Assembly (NCBI GenBank): GCA_037951105.1
Contig: JBAMJV010007188.1
Coordinates: 78,083-142,082, forward strand
Reading direction: 5' to 3'
Length of the DNA stretch: 64,000 nucleotides
Origin: Echinarachnius parma
Lineage: Eukaryota > Echinodermata > Echinoidea > Clypeasteroida > Echinarachniidae
In this document: positions 1 through 11,500 of the stretch, piece after piece
Numbering within the stretch: the stretch's first letter is position 1
How the letters are laid out: each line of letters begins with the position of its first letter
Notes under the pieces: model-generated
Database searches by the model: none
What the model saw: only the letters and a program-made list of their open reading frames with translations
What the model was told of the DNA's origin: nothing
Position numbers and translations under genes: made by a program

Positions 1-237
1 GAAAATGCAAAGCAATACACGTACATGTATTTCTGCACTAGCATCTCTCTCAAGACAGTCATAAATGCGTGTTGGTAACAGCCAAACGCAAAGTGTTGTT
101 AGGTCTCGATTCGCGAAATATATGGCATATACAGTATCAACTAACTAGCATGTATAACCTTGGACATCTGTGCCAGTATAGACCACTCTCATTAACAGGA
201 ATTCAATATATGAAGTAGATTTCAAAGGGGAAGTCAA

Positions 238-790
238 GGGCCCCGTTGCAGTAAGAGAAGCCATGACGTCATAAAAACACCTTTTTAGAATTTTCAAATT
301 TGGACTTCATTTTCAGAAAGAGCATAACAAATAATGTCCAAATACTGAAATTAAAAGGTATAGGTTACGTATTGGCTGAGATATGCCCATCCGAATGAAT
401 TTTACTTCAATGAGCAATCAGTGTTATAGTGCACTGGTTCATAAATTTATGAACCAGTGCACTATAACACTGATTGCCCATTGAAGTAAAATTCACTCGG
501 ATGGGCATATCTCAGCTAATACGTAACCTACTCCTATCATTTTCGGTATTTGGACATTATTTGTTATGCTCTTTCTGAATATGAAGTCCAAATTTGAAAA
601 TTCAAAAAAAAAAAAATTGATGACATCATTTATGACACACACTTCACCACTCTATTGTAAAGTTATGATTAATTGTAAGGCAGAACACGTAACTAAATTC
701 GCAAATCTGATTGGTTGAAATGTGTAGATTTTCTGACTTGCAATTAATTGTAACTTACAATTGATTGGAATTCTTTCTGCAACAGGGCCC
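238..790. mobile_element. MITE with GGGCCCCGTTGCAG ends, interrupted by a second MITE
   Basis: The left end GGGCCCCGTTGCAGTAAGAG (about 238) is matched inversely by the right end TTTCTGCAACAGGGCCC (about 774-790). The inner right part has the ACAATTAATTGTAAG-type palindromes also seen in the element at 9430-9652. The interior is split by the palindromic element at 257-655, which gives a relative age: outer element first. Confidence 0.7.
257..655. mobile_element. Palindromic MITE, copy 1
   Basis: Nearly the whole 400 bp is one inverted repeat centred at 445/446; the innermost 54 bp (around GGTTCATAAATTTATGAACC) is perfect. Arms include GACGTCATAAAAACAC-type ends and a shared GATATGCCCATC block. 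A second copy is at 15513-15905. No ORF. Confidence 0.85.
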
Positions 791-829
791 AGGCCAGATT
801 TAGTATTGTATTTAGTATTTAGTATTTTG

Positions 830-1341
830 TCAGAGTCACCAGTCTACTACCAACCCAGCAGTAATGTGATAGGCACCAGTCACACTGTGTTAATGACTAG
901 GAACCTAGCAGAGATGTCAGAGTCACCAGTCTACTACCAACCCAGCAGTAATGTGATAGGCACCAGTCACACTGTGTTAATGACTAGGAACCTAGCAGAG
1001 ATGTCAGAGTCACCAGTCTACTACCAACCAAGCTGTAATGTGATAGGCACCAGTCACACTGTGTTAATGACAAGGAACCTAGCAGAGATGTCAGAGTCAC
1101 CAGTCTACTACCAACCCAGCAGTAATGTGATAGGCACCAGTCACACTGTGTTAATGACTAGGAACCTAGCAGAGATGTCAGAGTCACCAGTCTACTACCA
1201 ACCAAGCTGTAATGTGATAGGCACCAGTCACACTGTGTTAATGACTAGGAACCTAGCAGAGATGTCAGAGTCACCAGTCTACTACCAACCCAGCAGTAAT
1301 GTGATAGGCACCAGTCACACTGTGTTAATGACTAGGAACCT
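830..1341. repeat. 87-bp tandem repeat, 5.9 copies, overlapping the gene's stop codon
   Basis: Units start with TCAGAGTCACCAGTC at 830, 917, 1004, 1091, 1178 and 1265, nearly identical. The last unit fuses with the final codons and stop of the PHF21A-like gene; the rest would be 3' UTR or flank. Because 87 is divisible by three, the plus strand stays open, giving a spurious repeat protein. Confidence 0.95.
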
Positions 1342-1444
1342 CCGTCTTCACCTGGAAGCTGGACAAGAAATCTTTGAGTTGCGTGATGGTTGCCTCGGTC
1401 TTACGGTAAGATTTCATCAGGGACTCGTTGGCCTTGCCTTGTAG
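1325..1444 (-). CDS. PHF21A: PHF21A-like terminal coding exon and stop
   Basis: Begins after TTACCTACAG with [19 protein letters not shown] and ends KTEVPSH, TAA at 1327-1325. It corresponds to the terminal helix of PHF21A. The last five codons and the stop lie inside an 87-bp tandem array, so the terminus may have been set by that repeat. No clear polyadenylation signal was pinned down. Confidence 0.85.
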   Translation of the reverse strand, partial: LQGKANESLMKSYRKTEATITQLKDFLSSFQVKTEVPSH

Positions 1445-2538
1445 CTGTAGGTAAAGATACATCAAAGTAATTTTGTTAGGAATTATAACACATTTCATGA
1501 TACATCAATTAAACGGGAGAAATGAGCATGTAAGCTGGTTTTAATATTAATATAAACATTTGTATAGCACAGCTAACGAGCTCCTTTTAAGTGAATAGTC
1601 CAGATTACAAATTTGAGTAAACACTGACATTTGCACTGCACAGTAAACCACAACATACATGTATCTATATGACCTCTTTGGATTTAAGTATAATTTAATA
1701 GGAAGTTATAAATATATATGCAAATTATGCATCACTAGAAAGCTAGGGGCTTAGGGTAGGCTTAGCCTTTTCAGGGTTAATAGCAGACGTTTTTAGTTTG
1801 ATAGTCAATTTGTAACCCCAATACATGGTGTAATTAATTGGGATCTAATGAGTTATAAATTCAGGAAAAATGTTAGTGCATACCGTGATAGCATCATTGA
1901 GATGTGTTGCTTTCTCTTCCAGCTGGATCCGTTGCATCCTCAGCTCATTAGCTCTCCTCCCAAGCCTCTTCTTCTCCTCTTCCATCCTCTGTTTGTGAGA
2001 CAGGAAAGCGTGGACCACTGCCAACGTACCGTGCCAGTTCTCTGGGTTCTCTTTCGCTTTGACCTGGTCAACATGAACAATTAACATTATCTTCATTAAC
2101 TTTCATTCTTTCCGTTGAGATTCTGAAATCCCCATAGACTTTGTATATAGCCCACTCGGTTCCCGTAAGCAACGGGTTAACAATTATCTTCTACTTAAAA
2201 CTAAATTGCATTATATTTCCTTCTTCCATTCTCTGCTTGTGAGAAAGGAAAGCGTGGACCACTGCCAAAGTACCGTGCCAGTTCTCAGGGTTCTCTTTCG
2301 CTTTGATCTGAATATGGAAAACATAAAAGGCACAAAGGGAATAAGGACAGAATCGGGTCTCAACATCATACCAAAATTCAAACTATCACGTATTATCAAA
2401 GCCCATGCCATATCACTAGCTCACATATCTCATTTTACTCAGGATTGAGTTCCCTAGCATTGGATACTACAATAACAGCTTTTATTCTTGATTGTAAGCT
2501 TTGATAGTCACCTGGCATTGAGGGCATTTCAAAGCCCC

Positions 2539-2572
<34 letters not shown>

Positions 2573-5500
2573 GGTAAGAGGAGGGTCAAGGCATGTCAGA
2601 TGGTACACTAGGGCTAGTAAAGCCACACAAGGGCTAGTAAAGCCACACAAGGGCTAGTAAAGCCACACTAGGGCTAGTAAAGCCACATTAGGGCTCTAGA
2701 GCTGTGATAATTATCTGGCATTGAGGGCAGCTCCAAGCACCGGGGGGCACATTGGCTAGAGGGGGGTCCAGGCATGTGAGGTGGTACACTAGGGTCTAGT
2801 AAAGCTACACTAGTGCTCCAGGGCAAGTAAAGCTTGAATAATTACCTGGCATTGAGGACAGCTCCAAGCACCGGGGGGCACATTGACTAGAGGGGGGTCC
2901 AGGCATGTGAGGTGGTACACTAGGTTACATGTATCACACATCAGGAGCTCTCCTATCTGACGACACACAGCACAGATGTCCTCATGACCCTGTCAAAAAT
3001 AAGTCCCAACATTCAATGTCATACCACTAGTCAAACATGCTAAAAAATACTCTGGGGCTTGTTTCATGAAAGGGTCTTATCTAGGACCGTTATCTGGCTT
3101 GGAGCTAAGGGTGCAACTGTCTCCGCATTCAGACCCTAAACAAAGCTTGTGAATTTCCAACGGCTATCAACGCTTTGTCAAAACACACGGTAGCTCTGGG
3201 CCAGATAAGATTTCTAAGACAACGCTCTTAGCCAAGACCCTTCATGAGACAGGCCCTTGTTCTACAAAGTTTCTTCAAGTTAGTTTAAATTTAACATACA
3301 TCATAATATATATTGCATATCAACAGCTCCCTCAAAAGACATACTTCACCACTCTCTACGGCACAGGTATCCCAATGGCATGGTATGAAATATATTACAA
3401 TGAACACTACATTCCCCTCAAGTCCCACAGGTTGAAACATGTGTCATCATTCATCTAATGATAGTAATGCCATGTTTGCATTTGCTTCATACATGTTCTA
3501 ATAACCCTATCAAAGTCAATGTGCAACACTTGATTAGAACAGTTTAGTATTCTTTTATCATATCCTGACTAAATAAACACCCTGAGCCTTGGCAATAAAC
3601 ACCCTGAGTCTTGGCAATAAACACCCTGAGCCTTGGCAATAAACACCCTGAGCCTTGGTAAAAAACACCCTGAGCCTTGGCAATAAACACCCTGAGCCTT
3701 GGCAATAATAATAAATCAATAATAATAAATCACTTATAGAGCGCGGAAACTATGTGTACGGTATATATTCTACCGCGCATATTAATATTAATACCCACAC
3801 AATGATATTGCATACTTTCTCAACTCCCCGGGGAGCATACTAGCCGTGCTGCCACTGATGATGGCGCAAAGGCTAATTAACACCCGACCATGGTACCCAT
3901 TTATACACCTGGGTAGAGAGCAGCAACTGTGGATAAATTGTCTTGCTGAAGGACAAAGGCAGTGGGCAGGGTTCGAACTCGGGATCTCATGATCAGAAAG
4001 CGCGCGCTCTACCGATCTTGCCACACTACATCCACAATAAACACCCTGAGCCTTGGCAATAAACACCCTGAGCCTTGGAAATAAACATCCTGAGCCTTGG
4101 CAATAAACACCATGAGCCTTGGCAATAAACACCCTGAGCCTTGGCAATAAACACCCTGAGCCTTGGCAATAAACACCCTGAGCCTTGGCAATAAACACCC
4201 TGAGCCTTGGCAATAAACACCCTGAGCCTTGGCAATAAACACCCTGAGCCTTGTAAATCATATCTTTGAAGAGGCTACAATCAACAGGAAAACGTAAGAG
4301 ACATTGTCACATGTATTGCTAGATATTGAAAAACTGAGACTTACATCTGAGTCGTGTTTAATAGCACCATTGATGCCCGCATTCTCTGAGCCAATGCCAT
4401 CAGCAAACCTGGCCGGTCTAGCTGCCTTCCTCCTCTTCTCCCCAGACCACCCATTGGCCGCTGCGAGGTAGGTTGTGGCCGACCTACGACTCTGTAGAGA
4501 GAAACAGACCAGGATTTAACCATAAGCAAAGATAGTATGATAATAGACATTGACAGACTACCCATTGGCCGCTGCGAGGTAGGTGGTGGCCGACCTACGA
4601 CTCTGTAGAAAGAAACAGACCAGGATTTAACCATAAGCAAAGATAGTATGATAATAGACATTGACAGACTACCCATTGGCCGCTGCGAGGTAGGTGGTGG
4701 CTGACCTACATGTACGACTCTGTGTAGAGAAACAGACCAGGGTTGAACCATTAGCAAAGATAGTATGATAATAGACATTGACAGACTACCCATTGGCCGC
4801 TGCAAGGTAGGTTGTGGCCGACCTACGACTCTGCAGAGAGAAACAGACCAGGATTTAACCATAAGCAAAGATAGTATGATAATAGACATTGACAGACTAC
4901 CCATTGGCCGCTGCGAGGTAGGTGGTGGCCGACCTACGACTCTGCAGAGAGAAACAGACCAGGATTTAACCATAAGCAAAGATAGTATGATAATAGACAT
5001 TGACTGACCACCCATTGGCCGCTGCGAGGTAGGTTGTGGCCGACCTACGACTCTGCAGAGAGAAACAGACCAGGATAAGCAAAGATAGTAGGATAATAGA
5101 CATTGACAGACTACCCATTGGCCGCTGCGAGGTAGGTGGTGGCCGACCTACGACTCTGCAGAGAGAAACAGACCAGACAAGGAAGCGGGTTCGCAAAGAC
5201 ATGCCCACATCCCATCCATAGCCAAATATTGATTAAACAAATGTCTTATGGTGAAACCTCACTATAACGAAGACCTTAGGTCCATTGGATTTACATCGTT
5301 ATATCAAATATCTTGTTGTATCAGGGCTTACAAATAATAAGATACCCAGACCTCCTCATTAGAACCTGGACCTGTGAAAAAAACCTCGCTATGACAGACC
5401 TTACTATAAAGAGGTTCTTCTGTAATGCAATAATCAATTTGTGCATTAAAATGTGCCTACACATTCCACCCACTGGAACTCAAATCCCCCCCCCCCCCCC

Positions 5501-8500
5501 CCCCACCCACCCCCCGGTCACTTCTGAGGGTTTAAGGGATAGTACAGTCTTGGTCAAACTGAATGTTAGTAACCAAAACTTGCACCATATCATTACAAAC
5601 TATTAGTTATAATTCCACCATGCTCGAAAAGTAGAAAAACTTACAAACGGCTAAATTAAAAGTTTTCATTCAAAAAGCAGCTGTTAAAACACAAGAGGGT
5701 GCTCTCTTAAAACAGCTCTCTATTGGTTTCCACCATTTTGTAAACATAATTGTAAATGAGAGGATTTGTTCAAATTATGATTCAATAGAGATATCATTAA
5801 CAACTATTTAAAAACCTCTCTGGTATATTTTCTAAAAAGTGTAGGCATTATATCAAAGTTTTTTTTAAATTGGTGAATAAATGCAGGTCCCACATTTATT
5901 CCAATCGGATATATTTATTGATATTTCATCTCTATCTGAACCTATTTTGATCAAATAAAGTTTGTTTTATCTTTAAAATCACATGCTCATCCAAATAAAT
6001 AGTACACTTAGTTCTCCATTACCTCACAAATAATTATTTCTTGAAGCGTCCTCTATACCAAAACTGAACTATCCCTTTAAAGCATGTTCACTCTTACCTC
6101 TATTTCACGTTTGTCAAACTTTGAGAACTGTGGGTTGGCCGTGCTGCGTCTCTTTCTCTCCGACTTCTTGCTCTGTAAGGTTTCAGCCGTCTTGGGTGTC
6201 ACCAAACCTATGGATGCCATGAACTCCAATTTCTGCAAAACAAAAGGAAAATAAATATTTTTAAAAGTTTACAAGAAGTTAATTGCCTTGATGGCTCTTG
6301 GGTGGTGTTTTCCTGTGGCTCTTGGTTGTCGCACCATATACTTCAATTTATGCCAAACAAAACAAATATAAATAATTTAACCTGTTCCCCACTAGGTTTT
6401 TTCAATCCTTATAGAGTTTATACAGGGCCCACCACATTCCATAAACATGGATTAAAACATATGAGTAGTTGTTTGCCTTCATGGCATGGCACAGCTGCAC
6501 AGTAGCTGAGAGGAAGCCTTTGAGTATCCATCACCCTCGTGACAAAACAACTATGAAACTACTGGGCGGGCATTTCACAAAGATTTTAAGTTGAACTTAA
6601 TGGCTCGTTGGACCTAACTTTTAAGAAAAGCTGTTAGTTCTCTGTGAAATTCTTTAAACAGTTCTTTTTAAAAGGTATACATTTTAATACAAACTTGTTA
6701 TAAGGAGCCTTGATGTTATTTATATAAATTTTTGTTGTACGTCTTTAAAAAATTGCATAATTTTGCTTTTGAACATGTTTTATTCCAAGGCTTCAAATGG
6801 CTTCCCATAATTGTTAGGTACAACTTATAAAGTTCAAGTTAGAATCTTTGTGAAACACCCCCCCCTTCTTTGCGCTGTAATATTCTTGCCATCTTCGGTG
6901 TTATTAGACCAATGGAGGCCATGAATTATCATTTAAATTGGCAAATTAATCAAAACTAACCAAGGGAGATTTACCCTGTATAGATTGTCATGCATAGGGA
7001 AGTGAAGGACAATGTTCTAAATGCTACAATGCACAGAAAATGCACGAAGCACCTGTTAAGGTTACAGTCCGTTATTCCGAAGGTTCAGTTATTCCGAAGG
7101 TTCGTTATTCCGAAGGTTCGTTATTCCGAAGGTTCGTTATTCCGAAGGTTCGTTATTCCGAAGGTTCGTTATTCCGAAGGTTCGTTGATCCGAAAATAAA
7201 ATCGGGTTCGTTATTCCGAAGGTTCGTTATTCCGAAGGTTCGTTATTCCGAAGGTTCGTTATTCCGAAGGTTCGTTGATCCGAAAATAAAATCGGGTTCG
7301 TTATTCCGAAAATTAAATCGGGCTTGTTATAATACTATAGTTTGTGTTTTGTTTATTTAATTTACAGCCTGCATTAAGCATACCCCTCCCCCTTTTCCTC
7401 CCTTGGCCAGACCAATCAAACATGTAAGTTTATTTTATCTCTTTATATGAAATTACAGCATTATAACAAACCCAAATTCATTTTCGGATTAACGAACCCG
7501 ATTTCATTTTAGGAATAGCGAACCTTCGGAATAACGAACCCTCGGAATAACGGACCTTCGGAATAACGAACCTTCGGAATAACGAACCCGATTTCATTTT
7601 AGGAATAGCGAACCTTCGGAATAACGAACCTTCGGAATAACGAACCTTCGGAATAACGAACCTTCAGAATAACGAACCTTCGGAATAATGTAACAAATGT
7701 TCGGATTAACGAACCCTATTTCATTTTCGGATTAACGAACACTCAGGTATAGGAAATGTGCGTGTTCGGAATAACGAACCTTCGGAATAACGAACCTTCG
7801 GAATAACAAACCTTCGGAATACTGAACCGCACCCACCTGTTAATATAACATCACATCCACGCACTTCACTGGCACTGCACTGCCTCTCCAGGACAGCACC
7901 AAATGGCGCTTTTAAGGAGATATTGTCACCAAGTATCCATTTTAAACTAGGCTAATTTTAGTGCACTACATAACACTAAGATGGCACTGTGCGCAATGCA
8001 TTCACAAGATGGCACTTTGCATCTGATTTATGTATCACACCACCTTTACAATTTGCAAGTTCAGAGGTAGAGCCGTCGCTATGTCAGGGACAGACAGATA
8101 TCATGTTTATTTAAATTGCCTAGGAAATTATACATCAAAGGGATCTAGTAACCTTGTCCAAATCCTCCAAATCCTTGCAACTCTAGTGGTTCTCTCATGC
8201 ACTGTTGTATTTGTATTAAAAATAGAAGCATTTGACAGGTTTCGGTTTTTCAAATTTCTCTTTTGTTAAAAAGATACTTATGATGGGTTAGGGTTATTGT
8301 GACAACCAGTCATCACTTATTGCGCATAAGACTGATGCCATTTTTATTCACAACTACGCACTTGAGCATGCAAGATTATAAGGCTTGAAAAATGAAAAAC
8401 TAGATGGATCTTCGACTGCGCGCAGTCAAAAATGATGCCTCCGCCATTACGCAATTTATTCATATCAAGCCCAATGTACACAGAATTAATTCTGTCAACT

Positions 8501-11500
8501 CAATTTTGATGGTACTCTGTCTTTTAGATCTTGACGTATCACAATTATGAGCTATAAGTGACCTTGACCTTTGCCCTCATGACCCCAAAATCTAATGACT
8601 ACAATTGTTCCCTAAGATACATTCAGGTATCAAGTTGGATTGAAATCTGATATTCAGTTCTTGAGATTTCCAATCTCAAGCTACTTTTACATATAATGAG
8701 CCCTGTGACCTTTGACCTCATGACCCCCAAAATCTAATCAGTTCATTGGCTCTCCAAGGAACATACATGTACCAAGTTTGGTCAGAATCTGTCAATCCCT
8801 TCTTGAGATAACGCGATCACGAGCTATTTTTGCATATATAATGAGCTCTGTGACCTTTGACCTCATGACCCCAAAATCTAATCAGATCATCGGCCCCCCA
8901 AGATACATACATGTACCAAGTTTGGTCAGAATCTGTCAATCCCTTCTTGAGATAACGCGATCACGAGCTATTTTTGCATATATAATGAGCTCTGTGACCT
9001 TTGACCTTTGACCTCATGACCCTAAAATCTAATCAGATCATCGGCCCCCCCAAGATACATACATGTTCCAAGTTTGGTCAGAATCTGTCAATCCTTTCTT
9101 GAGATAACGCGATCACGAGCTATTTTTGCATATATAATGAGCTCTGTGACCTTTGACCTTTGACCTCATGACCCCAAAATCTAATCAGATCATTGGCACC
9201 CCAAGATACATACATGACCCAAGTTTGGTGAAAATCCGTCACGAGAACGGGACGTACGGACGTACGGACGTACGTACGGACGGACGTACAGACGTACGTA
9301 CGGACGGACGGACGGACAACCCGAAAACATAATGCCTCCGGCTACTTCGTTGCGGAGGCATAAAAATGGGGACTCTATAGACATGTTTGAACAAAACATG
9401 TCTAGCCCCCCCCCCCCCCCCCCCCCCCCAGTTGCAGAAAGAGATGCAATCGATTTTAAGTTACAATTAATTGTAAGTCAGATCATGTGGTCTAAGTTGC
9501 AGATAGAGATAGATTTTACTACAAGTTACAATAAATTGTAAGTCAGATCACGTGTTCTAATTTCGCACATCTGATTAGTTGAACAGACAATTTGTCCGAC
9601 TTACAATTAATTGTAGCTTACGATCAATTGTATCTCTTTCTGCAATGGGGCCGATGAGATATAGCCATCATCCTCTGACTTACCGTTTCTTCTGCCGTGA
9701 GAGGTTTCTTCTGAGTGGTGGTGATCACATTGGTTGTTGTTGCTGAGGTTGATATAATAGCAGAGGTCCCAGAGATACCAGAGATACCATAGGGGGTTGG
9801 TAGAGGGGTGTCCTTTGGTCTGGTGGACAGGAACTGGCGTTTGTACTGCCTCTCCATGTAGTCAAGCTCCTGAATAATGGTTGCATAATAATGAACAAAT
9901 ATTTATAAATGATTTAGTGACATTGGTTGTTGTTGCTGAGGTTGATATGATGGCAGAGATACCATAGGGGGTTGGGAGAGGGGTGTCCTTGGGTCTGGTG
10001 GACAAGAACTGGCGTTTGTATTGCCTCTCCATGTAGTCAAGCTCCTGAATAATGGTTGCATAATAATGAACAAATATTTATAAATGATTTAGTGACATTG
10101 GTTGTTGTTGCAGAGGTTGATATAATGGCAGAGGTCCCAGAGATACCATATAGGGGGTTGGTAGAGGGGTGCCCTTGGGTCTGGTGGACAGGAACTGGCG
10201 TTTGTACTGCCTCTCCATGTAGTCAAGCTCCTGAATAATGGTTGCATAATAATGAACAATATTAAATACAATTTGGTAATTAAACAATTTAATTTCAATT
10301 AATATACTAATCAAAATTTAGAAATTTAGGCTTAGAATTTGCATTAACCATTTGCAATGACATCATCAACAGGTGATCGAGTCACTAGTAAAGTCAAGGT
10401 TTTTTTTGTTATCAAGCTCGAGTCTTTCATTAGAACACTGCCTTATTGCAGTGGGCCTGGCAGGATTGTTGGGTATTAGAATGATTTTTTTATGACGGAT
10501 GACAGAGGGTCAAGGGTGGTGACCTGCCCCCTACCCCCTCCCCCCCCCCCCCCCCCCACCCCCAATATTCCTCCCTTACAACTCACCTTGGATAGGTTCT
10601 GAGCCACAGGCTTCTTGCCCATTGCATTGAGTCTGACAGAGATGTTGACGTTTGGTATTTTGATGACTGATGGCTTGTTGGTCATAATGGATAGCCTGGT
10701 TGGGGTGACTGGTAGGTGATGACTGCCCCTACCACCACCACCATTGCTACCACTACCAACACCACTGCTGGCTAGGGGTGTAGCTGCAACAGGTGTGGTA
10801 GCCAGCTGGTGTTTGGTGGTGGAGCCAGCTATGACGGTCTGCTTGAGTCTGCTGGGGATGTTGAGGTGCTGGGAGGCTGCCAGGGGCTGAGTGGCTGTAG
10901 TGAGGACCAGCGGGGAATTCTTCTGGAAACAGGCAAACAATCAAATAGATTTGAATATGTACTTCAATTACAAAATAATAGTAATTACAATATGCGTAAA
11001 ATGTAAAAAGGTGACAGCAAGCCAATATGCAAGATGCTGAGCAGTTGGCAATGGATCAGAACTTATGGCAAGTTGTTAATCGTAGCATGGATGCTAATGA
11101 TAACATTGTTTTAAAATTTCCTTTCAAATTCACAAATTTAAATCTCCGAGTAAAACAAAAATATATATTAGATTTCTTTGTTAGAAGACACAGACACATT
11201 AAGGTCAAAAATAACATTTTGTTACATTATGGTTCTGGTAACGAGTAGTTATTAAAGCAGGTAACATTGTATATTTTCAACAACAACAAAGTATGTGGGA
11301 GTGTACTACACAAGTTCTATGTGAGGATATCTTTACATGTAATAAGAAGGTGCCTTATTTTTGTTGTGGGTGGGAGTAACGTGGTGCATTGGTTCTGGGC
11401 TTCGACTTATGATACAAAAGTCTTACACCCTTGTCAACAGGGAAAAAATTAAAACTTATTTTTGGGGGACTTCTTTTTAAGCTTGCCTGCATGAAAATGA

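Noticed and set aside
761..1444. Plus-strand 227-codon repeat protein
   Set aside because: The frame is open only because the 87-bp tandem unit is a multiple of three; it also runs antisense through a real terminal exon.
3788..4261. Minus-strand repeat ORFs in three frames over the 22-bp minisatellite
   Set aside because: All three frames of the array are open, which reflects lack of stops in the unit, not coding.
7068..7325. CRISPR-like repeat array
   Set aside because: Units are contiguous with no unique spacers, the genome is eukaryotic, and an inverted array follows.
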